DNA of 64,000 nt from Rhipicephalus microplus. Lineage: Eukaryota > Arthropoda > Arachnida > Ixodida > Ixodidae. The stretch covers positions 319,012,616 to 319,076,615 of the forward strand of contig NC_134710.1 in assembly GCF_043290135.1 (NCBI RefSeq), read 5' to 3'. The position numbers and the translations under genes are program-made. Each line of letters opens with the position of its first letter. Positions within the stretch are counted from its first letter, which is position 1. Under the pieces are notes generated by a model that did not search any database, was not told where the DNA came from, and saw only the letters and a list, made by a program, of their open reading frames with translations. Positions 1 through 9,908 of the stretch are shown here, one piece after another.

Positions 1-505
1 TACAGGTTGTCTTTGCTTAGATTATACACTCGCATTTTATACACTCATGCTTTGGTCATCTTCGCACATACTCCACGTCGAGGCGGAAGTGCTTTGCCGC
101 AGTCGAAATGGCTTTATTGCGACTAATTGGTTAAAACTCGTTAATTGACTTATGTTTCCAGTGTTCGTATTAAGAAGTTGTAGCACGTGCTAGTTTAAGG
201 CCTACCCATTCTTTTTTAATCACTAAAGTGACCTGTAGTTCGAGATAATAGTCATCAAATTTTAAAGGCGAAACTGAATCTGATTGCGCGAGGCGCGCAC
301 AAATCTTGGCTGGTCTTGTACGTCAGACAGGAACTGCCCATGAGAGTGAGCAAACTTGAATGACGGCGTGCCGCGGCCTTATGCTCTCGTGAAGAGCTTC
401 ACGTCATTTCTTTTGTGCCCGTGTATCATCTTGCTTTCAACTGTAGTACTGGGCTCTCATCTGTTTCCTTCGAAAAGCGCCGACGGAAACCGCAATATCA
501 ACTTT
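1..505. other. No recognisable gene
   Basis: No long open frame, domain or repeat that I can name is visible. The sequence is mixed-composition intergenic DNA leading into a minus-strand LINE end. Confidence 0.5.
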
Positions 506-807
506 TTCCTTTATTTATTTATTTTGAATACCTCAAAGGCCCCAGCTGTGGTATTACATGAGGGATGGGTATTAATTACAGAATAAAAAAGTGATTCGAG
601 GGCAACCTTGAATTGATGCGGGTCGGAGTGGTGCACGGTAGTTGTAGGCAGACAATTCCAGTCCCGTGCGGTTGTCACAAAAAAGGAGTGAAGATGTGCG
701 GTGCTTTGGGCTGGTAGGGGATACACTGCGCTTGAATGGTTCGTGCGGCTGGATGAGCGATGGAGAAGCATAAAATTCGCGAGGTTGCCACAGCGGCGAT
801 TCTTCAT
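506..807 (-). pseudogene. LINE 3' end (CR1/L2/Jockey-type reverse transcriptase C-terminus)
   Basis: The minus-strand frame (511-807) contains HSFFVTTARDWNCLPTTTV followed by a short helical stretch. This matches the C-terminal tail of CR1/L2/Jockey-type LINE polymerases, where an 'SFFPRT..WN.LP' block follows the reverse transcriptase domain. The ORF stops near 511, and on the minus strand the sequence then runs into an AAATAAATAAATAAA-type tail (plus positions about 515-530), as expected for a LINE 3' end. Everything upstream of this block is missing, so it is a 5'-truncated dead copy. The family is recognised from the motif; the exact clade is uncertain. Confidence 0.65.
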
Positions 808-1054
808 GCTTATAGGCTAAGTAGTTTTTTTTTTTTTTTTTTTTTGCGCCATTATATTAAGAGAGCCACCTGTGGCACGGAAACGTTCGGCTGTCTACTA
901 GTGTATCACAGAACTATTGCTGATTTTGCTGACCAGATTCTTCGTTCGCGTGCTGTCAATCACATTTCGTCAATATTTCTTGTCACTTCCGTGTTCCGCC
1001 GCGCTCTGTGCGCGCCACTCCGTGGTCTAGATCAACGTTTTTAGATACTGTCAG

Positions 1055-1873
1055 TTGGAAAAGCCCGCTCCGGAGGCGGCACCAACTCGTAGTCGCTCCG
1101 AGGAGCGGCGCTGGCGTAGCGTTGACATCGTGGTGTGCATGAGGGCAGAGGTGCAATCGGGAATGGATGTAAATCAAAGGACTGTGGGACGCCTCGCGTT
1201 GGGTGCTCACGGGAAGACGACAAACGAGGCTGTAAAGGGCGATATGGGGTGGGCAGGTTTTGAGGCGAGGGAAGCGCAGAGCAAAATAAGGTTCGAAGAA
1301 AGGCTAAGAAATATGAAGGAGAGTAGATGGGCAGAGAAGGTGTTCCGTTATTTGTATAGGAAGAGCGTGGACACACAGTGGAGAAAAAGAACTAGAAGAC
1401 TCACTAGTAAATATACGGCTGGTATTGTGAGCCATATGTCAACAAAGAGCGTTAAGGGAAAAGTCAGGGAGGCGGAGAGGATTTACTGGATGGCAGCTAT
1501 GGAGAAAAAACCGGCTTTGAGTAACTACCGAAAGGGCAAAAATGAAATAAGGAGGGAGGCATTTTACGATAATTCAAGGGGAAGCGCTTTACTGTTTGAA
1601 GCGAGATCGGGTTGCCTTAGAACGCGTAGTTATAAAGCAAGATTCAGTAAAGAAGAAGAACAATGCACATGCTGCGGGAAAGATAAGGAAACGGCGGAGC
1701 ATGTTCTGATTGAATGTGGAGATATCCACCCAGGTGTACGTTTGGGCACGAGCCTACAGGAAGCCTTGGGTTTTAGGGACAACAATGGAAAGCTGAACAC
1801 ACCCGCGATTAAAATAAGTAAGAGACGGTTAGAGTATTGGTGGCAGAAAATTAGAGAGAAAGGACAAAAATAA
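1055..1873 (+). pseudogene. CR1-like tick LINE, C-terminal part of ORF2
   Basis: An open frame of 272 codons encodes the region after the reverse transcriptase of a CR1-like LINE. Visible landmarks are GRLALGAHGKTTNEAVKGDM, GWAGFEAREAQSKI, DTQWRKRTRRL and a late zinc-finger-like CTCCGKDKETAEHVLIEC. The same blocks occur in the minus-strand LINE at 20647-28560 (for example DTKWRKRTRKL at 21132-21353), so both belong to one family. Endonuclease and catalytic polymerase are absent. LINE-like sequence appears to begin near 1120, and the first residues of the open frame are probably flanking DNA. The frame ends cleanly at TAA 1871-1873 and is followed by the LINE 3' UTR. Confidence 0.8.
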
Positions 1874-2103
1874 ATATTGGAAAAATAAAATATGGACAGT
1901 GTGCCGTAAATGGCAGAGAACTTAAGCTGAAAATTTACCTTTTTTCCATTAAGATAGAATTTATCGAAGTAGAGGCATTAGGCCAACATAAAAAAAAGAA
2001 AAAAGTTTTTTTTTTTTTTTTTTTTGGTCGAGCCTGGTGGCATACTTGTCACCACCCCGTTATAAAGGGGATGCTCATAGCATCCATCCATCTATCCATC
2101 TAT
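1874..2103 (+). mobile_element. LINE 3' UTR with CATC-type tail
   Basis: This follows the LINE frame. It holds a poly-T run, the block 'GAGCCTGGTGGCATACTTG' and 'GGGGATGCTCATAGCATCC', and ends in a short run of CATC/TATC repeats (about 2079-2103). The LINE at 44650-44900 ends in the same way, so this is the family 3' end. Confidence 0.75.
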
Positions 2104-2299
2104 CGAGCACCTTTCCTTCCTCCGTGAGATCCAGCCACCGCCGGCTCCCGCGGCAACGTTGAATTTCTCTCTCTGTCTCTCCTTTTTTTTTTTTTTTTTT
2201 GAGTTCGCTTGCTCAGAGCACAGAGGCGGGAGCTTGAAGGTTAAATTTTGGTCATCGCAAATAGTATTTAACATGTTACACGACAATCTAGCTTAGCAG
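2104..2299. other. Spacer, no gene seen
   Basis: Pyrimidine-rich spacer with a T18 run near 2183. Nothing codes. Confidence 0.5.
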
Positions 2300-2960
2300 T
2301 TTAACATAGTAAACATACCGACCTGCGGCGCGCCGGGCTGTCGAAGTGGCTATGCCTCTGAGGAAAACACTAGCGGTCGGTGGCACTTCGTCAAATCCCC
2401 TAATTGCCCTCAGATCTCAAGGCCTGACCAGCTTTTATTCCACGAAAGTCCTTCTAGGTGACAGTCAAGACGTACATTGCCGAGTTACATTTCGAATCCG
2501 AGGACCTAATCAATTGCTACGAGCATATATATCGTAAGGGGAAACGTGAAATTTCCGTGTGGTAGGCGGACACCTAAGCCCGGCGCTGTGTCCTTAATTT
2601 CCCGAATATTCGGGCACATTTGCTTAAACCAGCAGCATTAAAACGCGAAAGTAAAGCACCGAAACTTGGAAAAACTGCAAATTTCGATGTCTGTGTGTCG
2701 GCAAGTGATGGCAATGTGTCGGACGTTAACATGGATAACAGCGATGTTGACGAAGCTACTGACGTCCCCTCCGATCCTGAGTTGCGTCCAGAGGTAGCAA
2801 GTTGGTTCCCTGCATTACAAGACCGAACAATGTTCCAATCCTGGAATTGCGAGCTTCTCCATAAAGCGTTTTTTTTTTTTTTCAAGTCCGTTTGCTGTGC
2901 TGAAAGCTTCAAAGCGAAATCAGCCAAAGGTAATTTGATAAATTTGGGTTCAAATTTGAA
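2300..2960 (+). pseudogene. THAP-domain gene copy 1 (decayed)
   Basis: Reading from about 2314, the plus strand gives IPTCGAPGCRSGYASEENT, the start of a THAP C2CH zinc finger (C-x4-C, then Gly-Tyr). The initiator is ATA instead of ATG. Near 2475 the Cys-x2-His part appears as ELHFESEDLI, but the Cys codon lies across a one-base frame break, and a stop follows near 2537. A further frame (2620-2880) encodes AALKRESKAPKLGK and an acidic stretch, NVSDVNMDNSDVDEATDVP. No intron separates the two halves of the finger. A diverged copy lies in opposite orientation at 3500-4529. The zinc finger is THAP by motif; the acidic part is unidentified. It could be a dead host gene copy or part of a P-like transposon. 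Confidence 0.6.
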
Positions 2961-2965
2961 CCCAA
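2944..2965. repeat. 22-bp perfect palindrome
   Basis: Perfectly self-complementary, beginning TTGGGTTCAAA and centred between 2954 and 2955. A third TTTGGGTTCAAA half-copy follows at once. Possibly slippage-derived; no function assigned. Confidence 0.7.
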
Positions 2966-3499
2966 TTTGGGTTCAAAAAGGTTTCGCTCAGCAGCATCAG
3001 TTGTTGCGCTGCAGCAAAGCCGGTCATCACTCAGTCCACTTCACTGGTAGAACCTTTTGAAAGCTGTGTTTTCGTCTGTTGCTCTTCACTTTTTCTCGAT
3101 AAACTGAGGCCCTAATAGCCGTCTTTCTTGGTTTTTTAGTAGTCGGGCGTAATTTTTAGTGAAGCTTCGTTGGTTTTGCCGATTTCTCTTTCTTTTTTTC
3201 TTCTACCGAGCTCACCAATGCTTCCTTGTGTTCTTGCGTGTAGGGCATAAGTCTTTCCGGGACAACCCGAAAAAGCTCCTCCGCAAGTTCCAGATCTTCA
3301 GGGCTGATGTTGCAGTTGAAATCGAAGGAAATAAGCTGTTATGACAGCACGCGCGGATATATTCAGGTGATCAACATAGCTCAGAAAAGTTGATACCATC
3401 TGCAAGCTCGTGAGTTTCAGCTGGCTTCCCAAGTTATGTTCGCTGATGCGCACGAGGGAACAAGCTTCCCCCTACAACTGAGGACAAATGTGAAGTCTT
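2961..3499. other. Between the inverted THAP copies
   Basis: No motif seen. Short AT-rich frames only; the sequence separates the tail-to-tail THAP copies. Confidence 0.4.
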
Positions 3500-4529
3500 T
3501 TGTTATACCACCATGGCCTTGTTGATTTCGACAATACCTTTGTTTCGAACAACTTTGAAAAAAAAAAATTCTTCTTGGATAAGCTTGACATTCCTGGATT
3601 GGAACTTTCTTCGGTCTTGTACTGCAGGCAACCAAGTTGCTACCTCTGCACCTAACTCTGGATTGGAGGGGATGCCAGTAGCTTCGTCAACGTCGCTGTA
3701 CCCCATGTTTACGTCAGACACATCGCCACCAATTGCCGACACAGGGCCCTGCAAATTCGCGGTTTCTTCTAGTTTTGAGGGTTCCCCTTTGCGCTTTAAT
3801 GCCGCTGATTTAGATAATTGTGCAGGAATATGCCCACCAACCACGTGAAATTATAACAACATTTCCGCCTACTATGTGCTCGCAGCAAGGGTCCGTACTC
3901 GGATTCGAGGAGAAGGAAAGATTAAGCGAAGGACAGGGAGGTTAGCCAGTTCTTAGACCAGCTGGCTACCATCTGTTGGGGAAAGGGGTGAGGGGAATAA
4001 AAGATGATAGACGATAAAGGTTCTAAAAAGAGAGAGATAAGATACAAAAAATAGCGATAGAGGAAAAGCGAAATCAAAGAGAATAAGACACTAAAGTCTG
4101 TCTTTGAGGCCAGTTGTCCGCAAAAAAGCGTAACAAGGCTTTCAAAGCCTTCTGGGCTGAGGATGGACTCGTCCAATGATCCAGAATCCTTTGTTCCGAC
4201 AAAGGCTGATCATCTATTCTATCCAGAGCTTCAGTAACTTCTTGTCTTGGCGCGTTTAAATGTGTACACTCACATAGAAGGTGGGCGATGGTTTCTTTGA
4301 GCTGCAGTAAGTGCATGTAGAAGAGCTGGTCATTACAATAAGATAGGAGTATGCGTAATGTAGGACTTGACTGTCACCTAGAAAGCTTCTCGGGGAATAG
4401 CAGCTGTCCAGGCCTTGAGAACTGCAGGGCTATTAGGAGTTTGAAGGAGTGCCGCTGATTGCAAGTGTTTTCCATCAAGGCATAGCTACTTCGACAGCCC
4501 GGCGCGCTACAGGTCGGCATGTTTACTAT
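3500..4529 (-). pseudogene. THAP-domain gene copy 2, split by a LINE
   Basis: The minus strand starts with an ATG at 4522-4520 and reads MPTCSAPGCRSSYALMENT, a THAP N-terminus matching copy 1. The match continues to about 4372. A minus-strand LINE 3' end then interrupts it (about 4371-3905). The match to copy 1 resumes at about 3905 and continues into the open frame 3844-3503, which has AALKRKGEPSKLEETAN and DVSDVNMGYSDVDEATGIP. Alignment with copy 1 shows the acidic block is conserved although both copies carry breaks. The stretch that would hold the Cys-x2-His of the finger is missing or replaced by LINE sequence, so this copy is dead. The match to copy 1 also includes about 15 bases upstream of the start (ATAGTAAAC). 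Confidence 0.6.
3905..4371 (-). mobile_element. R1/I-like LINE 3' end inside THAP copy 2
   Basis: The minus strand encodes KETIAHLLCECTHLNAPRQE and PLSEQRILDHW, followed by SSAQKALKALLRFFADNW, the C-terminal zinc-finger and tail arrangement of R1/I-type tick LINEs. A frame break separates an upstream CTYC from ETIAHLLCEC. A purine-rich/pyrimidine-rich 3' UTR follows down to about 3905. The copy is 5' truncated. It sits between two segments that align to THAP copy 1, which brackets its insertion. Clade assignment is by motif and is tentative. Confidence 0.6.
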
Positions 4530-5116
4530 CCTTCTGCTAATTCACTCAAGCATGCTTGATCATCGTGTCACCTGTGAAATACAAATTTCGAATGAGCTTT
4601 TCCAAATTACAGTTATTTAACTACTGGCTGTATGTCATCTATTGCACTGCATTCTATTTTTTTTTTAAATTATTCTTCCATCACTTTATGAGCCCTTCTC
4701 CTAATTCCTCGAATAATTTCAGGATCAATTCAAGGGGTTTGAGTATAAAATGCGTCTTCACATAAAAATTATACCATTTATGCCAGCAGTCCCAGCTGTG
4801 AGGCTTGCAAGCTCACCGATATAAAGAACAGCAGGATTGTGGCGCTAATTCGCGCAGGACTGCTCCCTGTCTGTCTTTTCTTAGCTGTTCAAAAAGAAGC
4901 ACAACCGTTTCTAAATATATATTTTACATGTAATTTATGTGATATGTACAGCTCGTTTGCTTAGAATGTTTCACAACCTGTAAGCGCAATGAACTCTATT
5001 TATTGCAGAGGCGCAGGCATAATTTTTTTTTTTTCAGGCTGTAGGGGCACCACTTTGATCTGAAGAGTGTGCCGGAGAGACAAGTGTGGTCACAATAGCC
5101 GAAACATTTTCTCTCT

Positions 5117-5147
<31 letters not shown>

Positions 5148-5602
5148 GAAGGGTAGGCGAAGAACGGCACAGGCCCGGTGTGCCACATGCAGACCGCACC
5201 ACTCAGTTATTGCAGGCCAAGAAATAATCATACATTTCTTTAGTATTAGCGTGGCCTTTATCTATAACTAAGTAGTACTCATTCAGCCCTCATCTAGCTG
5301 CTTTACCTTAAGTCCGCGTATTTGGAAACGAATTTCCCGCTGTTTCGCATGCACAGATAGCAGACGACGCTTCTTCGCCAATCCCAAAGATACAGCAGCG
5401 CCACCGCTGCGGGATATGCGAAATGCGGCCGCTCCTCACCCCTGCGACCGCGCGCGCTTACCCAACTGACAGTACCTAAAAACGTTGGTCTAAATGTAAC
5501 GCTCAAAGTTTGATAATGAATATATCGAACAATGTATTTTTTAATTTCCAATCAAGTAAGTATGTCATAAATTAGGACGCGCTTCAACTTCTCCGTGTGA
5601 AT
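4530..5602. other. No recognisable gene
   Basis: AT-rich DNA with a T-rich run at about 5120-5147 and several short A/T tracts. No conserved domain or long frame seen. Confidence 0.5.
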
Positions 5603-6348
5603 TGGCAGATCTCACGTATAGTGGGAATCGATGATATGCGAAGCACGAATGAGGAAGGTTGATATGTCACTTTGAAATCAGCACAGTGTTACGAAGCGGA
5701 CATAAATTATACCGTACATGACTTCCATGCCATGATTATCATGATCAAGGAGGTTATACTAAATCTGTTTTAGTATAACCTCCTTGGTCATGATTTACCT
5801 TCTTCGTCTATTCACGTCACGTGATACCAAATTTGGTACATGTGGAGCTAGCGAAATGGCAGCGGGTGCGCTATGAGCGTAGCATGTAGTCATGTTTCAC
5901 ATGGCACAGATATCATGATTATCATGTTTGGACGTGCCATTTACCTTCGTCGTCTATTCACGTCACGTAGTACCGAATTCGGTATATGCGAAGCTAGGGA
6001 AACGACCGCGATATCATGCGCGTGGCGTGTTGTCTCATGTTCTGACATGACACGCATGTCATGGTTTCTACGTTAAGGTCTGTCACTTGTGTTCGCCATG
6101 CAGACATGCCATACTATACCAGTTTTGCAACATGTCATGTTAATGAAACCATCGCAAGAGCAGCAAGACCATGAAATGTAAATCATGACATACATGTCAT
6201 GATTTTCATGTTTTGGCTAGTCACTTATGTTCGCCATACAGTCATTTTATGCCATACCGATTTTGGTATCGATACCATCATCGAAACGACCAGGAGAGCG
6301 AAAAGTCGTAGGTGGCTCGATATAGATAGATAGATAGATAGATAGATC

Positions 6349-6432
<84 letters not shown>
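5603..6432 (+). repeat. Subrepeat-containing repeat family, copy A
   Basis: Shares a sharp start (TGGCAGATC, then GGGAATCGATGATATGCGAA) with copy B at 7959. Inside are units of about 150 bp. Each has CATGATTATCATG, a TCATTTACCTTCGTCGTCTA block, a CACGTGATACC site and a near-palindrome such as ACCAAATTTGGT, then GGAGCTAGCGAAA. Units are anchored near 5823 and 5969. The copy ends in a (GATA)n array (about 6321-6432). No protein is encoded. It could be a non-autonomous DNA transposon or a dispersed satellite. Confidence 0.65.
5739..5793. repeat. 25-bp hairpin inserted in copy A
   Basis: The 5739-5763 arm pairs with 5769-5793 with one mismatch around a 5-base loop (TCTGT). The core is AAGGAGGTTATACTAAA. 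Other units of the same family lack it, so it is an insertion and may be a minimal foldback MITE. Confidence 0.7.
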
Positions 6433-6433
<1 letters not shown>

Positions 6434-6901
6434 CCTCAAAGTCGCCGACGTTTGCTAAGAAATGCTTCGCATTCATACATGTGTTGTCGTAGCCATGAAT
6501 GCTTTACAGGAAATATGAATACCCTAGCCAGTAAAAGTGGCCATGGCAGTTTGCATCTAGAGCTGGGAGTGCATACCGCGTTATCCGCGCGCGAACAGAG
6601 TCGACGCGCTGTAAATGCCGGGATTGCGGTGACCACATTGGTCGCCATAGCAACGGTTCATAAAACAGTTTTCTGTCTTGGAGCTGTGTTAGTTGCGCCG
6701 TCCCGGCGATAGATATCCGGTGCTGTCGCCGGACCAATGGGCGTGCGCCGCTGTAACTTAACTCTATCTGGCAGAACGCGCCTTGCAAGCGAACCGAGAT
6801 GTTATTCCCTAAACATAACGCTCTTCGTAAAACGGGGGGGGGGGGGGCATAGTCGTGTTCGAAAATTTATTGGCCTGGTTCTAACCCTTGCAGAACGCTG
6901 C
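6433..6901. other. No recognisable gene
   Basis: Short overlapping frames on both strands without a recognisable domain; a G-run at about 6834-6847. Confidence 0.4.
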
Positions 6902-7551
6902 TTAAAGGGGTACTGCACAAAAAATTTGGCCTTGCGTTTTTCTGCTGATATGCGTGTCTGTAGGCCTGTTAGTCCTGACACGATACATGGTTTGCTGCAG
7001 CATGCTGTAGATAATTGATTACAGGCCCCTCATCATCGATCAGTTTCGGTTTGGGAGAGTTCCAAAAACGGGGTGCAACTGTCACCACCTTCCGTGTGCA
7101 ACTCTTCACCACGTCAGCACACACAACTGTGACGCACTTCCGCACGATTCACATCAAGAATTGCTTTCGAATAGGAAACGGTACTTGAATGTTGCCAAAC
7201 ACAAAACTTTCTAAGCGTGCGCCATGGCCACGCACTCGCAACCAGCCGCTGAGAAATACATACTTCGGGGACTGACGCGGCAAAAGAAAAATGGAGGCTA
7301 TGACGTCATCATAACTTGTTTTGTTGACCGCAGCGTAGTGACGTGAGGGAAGTAGGGGGTCACCGCTGGGTCACCTCTATGTTGTCTATAGCGCTATGGA
7401 GTCGTTCGTTCACGCACACTTCAAAATTAATTTGAAATACCTTCCAAGCTATATTCGCTGTTGTTATCTTGCAGATGATATATGCATGTTAACGAGAATC
7501 GACCCCGCAGGCTATCTCAACCCCGAAATTTTGTGTCAGTACCCCTCTAAA
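6902..7551. mobile_element. MITE candidate with about 26-bp inverted ends
   Basis: The left end TTAAAGGGGTACTGCACAAA is the imperfect inverse of the right end (7526-7551; inverse TTTAGAGGGGTACTGACACA). The roughly 650 bp between them have no transposase. Size and ends fit a non-autonomous DNA transposon. The target duplication is not clear, perhaps TTAA- or TA-like. Confidence 0.55.
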
Positions 7552-7958
7552 CAACCTTCGCCGCAGTACACCAACGTCTTGCCAAAAAGCGTAATATGAT
7601 TTGGAAGGGGCTGTTAGCAGTATACTCATGGGACAGCGAATTTCGTTCAATTACTCATGCATGTATGCTACCGCATAATTGTGAGTACTGGTATGATCGG
7701 TGACGTCTGAAAGTTTCTGGCAATGATTTGGAGCAGTGTATGACACATTAGTCGCATCCCCCTCCCCCCCCCCCCAAAAAAAAAATTTTTTTTTCTGGGC
7801 CACCCTTACTTAGTATTACGAATCCCTTGAATTTCAAGGTGGCCAGCTAGGCAGCTTTACATTTTAATTCACGGATTCACTCAAAGTATTTGACATACGC
7901 CGCAAGTGCTAATGTGGAATTTATCACTGTTTGCTCATTGGGGTAGTTCTAAAAAAAC
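7552..7958. other. No recognisable gene
   Basis: Contains a C-run, A-run and T-run at about 7760-7793. Nothing codes. Confidence 0.4.
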
Positions 7959-8575
7959 TGGCAGATCCAACGCGGGAATCGATGATATGCGAAGCACGAA
8001 TGAGGAAGGTTGATATGTCACTTCAAAATCAGCATAACGTTAGCAGGTGGGCGTAAATTATGTCGTACGTCACTTCCATGCCATGATTATCATGTTTGGA
8101 TATGTCATTTACCTTCGTCATCTATTCAGGTCACGTGATACCAAAGTTAGTATCACGTTGCGTGATATGTGGAGTATGGAAAACGGCCAAGAGAACACGA
8201 TGAGCGTAGCATGTAGTCATGTTTTACATCACACGCATGTCATGATTATCATGTTTTGACGTGTCATTTACCTTCGTCGTCTATTAACGTCATGCGATAC
8301 CAAATTTGGTATATGTGGAGCTAGCGAAATGGCCGCGAGCGTGCTATGAGCCTAGCATGAAATCATGTTTGACATGACACGCATATCATGATATCATGTT
8401 TATCATGAATACCGTGTTATTCACCTTCGTTGTCTATACAAGTCACGTGATACCAAATTTGGCATATGTGGAGCTAGTTAAACGGCCACGAGTGCATTAT
8501 GAGCGTAGCAGGTAGTCATGTTATACATGGCACGCATGTCATGATTAACATGTTTGGATGTGTCGATCTTCGATG
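7959..8575 (+). repeat. Subrepeat family, copy B (forward part)
   Basis: Starts at the same boundary as copy A. The diagnostic GATAC-palindrome units recur at about 8137, 8296 and 8449 (spacing 159 and 153). It breaks off where a minus-strand LINE end begins. Confidence 0.65.
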
Positions 8576-8579
8576 TGCA

Positions 8580-9035
8580 TTCACATCATCATCATCAGCC
8601 TGACTACGTCCACTGCAGGACAAAGGCCTCTCCCATGTACCGCCAGTCAACTCGTTCCTGTGCTTGCTGCTGCCAATTTATACCCGCAAACTTCTTAATC
8701 TCATCTGCCCACCTAACCTTTTATCTCCCTTTAACGCGCTTGCCTTCTCTAAGAATCTAGTTACTCCTTGACCAGTGGTTATCCTGTCTACGTGCTACAT
8801 GCCCGGCCCATCTTCATTTCCTCTTCTTGATTTCAACCATGATATCCTTAACCCCTGTTTGTTATCTAATCCACTCTGCTCTCTTCTTGTCTCTTATGGT
8901 TACACCTACCATTTTTCTTTCCATTGCTCGCTGCGTTGTCCTCAATTTAAGCTGAGCCCTCTTTGTAAGTCTCCAGGTTTCTGCTCCGTTCAACATCATA
9001 TAAATCATGCAGAGTAAACATGAGCACGTTGTTTC
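8580..9035 (-). mobile_element. RTE-like LINE 3' end
   Basis: The minus strand reads RWADEIKKFAGINWQQQAQ, then DWRYMGEAFVLQWT and a stop (plus 8604-8606), the C-terminus of RTE-type endonuclease/reverse-transcriptase LINEs that is abundant in ticks. Downstream on the minus strand is a short TGA-repeat tail (ATCATCATCATCA on plus at about 8586-8598), typical of RTE elements. Upstream coding continues to about 9030 with frame breaks. Only the last few hundred bases of the element are present. Confidence 0.75.
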
Positions 9036-9039
9036 GATA

Positions 9040-9052
9040 GCGACTTTGATCG

Positions 9053-9102
<50 letters not shown>

Positions 9103-9290
9103 GCCGCCTACAACCTTTAGCTCTCCTGGCCATCCCGATAATGGTATCGATGTCAAAATGGGTATGGCATAACATGATTGTATCACACGCATAAGTGATT
9201 AGTCATAACATGAAAATCGTGACAAGTATGTCATGAATGTCGTGATTTACATTTCTTGGCCTTGCTGCTCTTGCAGTGGTTCAGTTCACA
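9040..9290 (-). repeat. Inverted 3' end of the subrepeat family
   Basis: A short (ATCT)n array (about 9047-9101) and the following 190 bp, read on the minus strand, match the 3' end of copy A (about 6140-6330), including its (GATA)n end. Copy B therefore has its 3' end flipped relative to its body, with the RTE LINE end between them. Confidence 0.65.
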
Positions 9291-9786
9291 TCACATATCG
9301 CAAAACTGGTATGAAATGGCATGGCTGTATATGATGATGACTGGCTTGAACATACTATTTTTTTTTTGTAAATGTAAGCCCTCTTTGCTACAAATGTGGT
9401 CTTTCGTGATGAATATCAGATGTTTTATTCCCCGTAACCTGCTCGAAATTCTATTTCGGCTGTTGCACCCCTAGTGGGCATTTGAAGCATGTTATTCGTT
9501 TCCGCAAATTGCGCCACATCTACCGCCCGCCACTACAACCGTGTGTAGCGGCCACCTTTGTCTGTCAGCGCAATATGATAGAACGAAGTTGAAAAAAAAA
9601 ATTGCGGGCATGTGCTTATGGGCATACTTGTCCTCACCTTTTTAGCCTCTTAATTCAGTCGTGTGGGAAAGATACACATAAAAAAAACTACCGTTCGCGC
9701 CCGATATAGTTAGACATTTGGCTGGCTATACAACTGTTCGGTGTGGTTATGTTAAGAAACGATGGCGATAGTATTTAAGGTGACCG

Positions 9787-9788
<2 letters not shown>
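9291..9788. other. No gene seen; upstream intron of the LRR gene
   Basis: No motif found. If the acceptor at 9903 is used, this stretch is intron or contains an unseen 5' UTR exon. Confidence 0.4.

Positions 9789-9880
<92 letters not shown>
9789..9880 (+). repeat. (TG)46 microsatellite
   Basis: Uninterrupted TG dinucleotides, 92 bases, ending about 23 bases before a splice acceptor. Apparent Cys-Val or Thr-His open frames through it are artefacts of the repeat. Confidence 0.95.
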
Positions 9881-9882
<2 letters not shown>

Positions 9883-9883
<1 letters not shown>

Positions 9884-9903
9884 ACTCTTTTTTTTTTGCG
9901 CAG
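9883..9903 (+). promoter_or_regulatory. 3' splice site before the LRR coding start
   Basis: A pyrimidine tract with T10 (9888-9897) followed by GCGCAG fits an acceptor. The next exon would begin at 9904, five bases before the ATG, which implies an upstream non-coding exon. Confidence 0.6.
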
Positions 9904-9908
9904 ACGAA

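Noticed and set aside
2306..4529. DNA transposon with 50-bp terminal inverted repeats
   Set aside because: The matching ends continue into THAP coding sequence and a 5' flank; two inverted gene copies explain it better, though a P-like element is not excluded.
5603..9290. CRISPR-like array
   Set aside because: Units are about 150 bp, diverged and contiguous, without short identical repeats and unique spacers; the genome is eukaryotic.
9789..9880. Cys-Val and His-Thr repeat open frames over the TG array
   Set aside because: Frames exist only because TG/CA repeats have no stops; no coding value.
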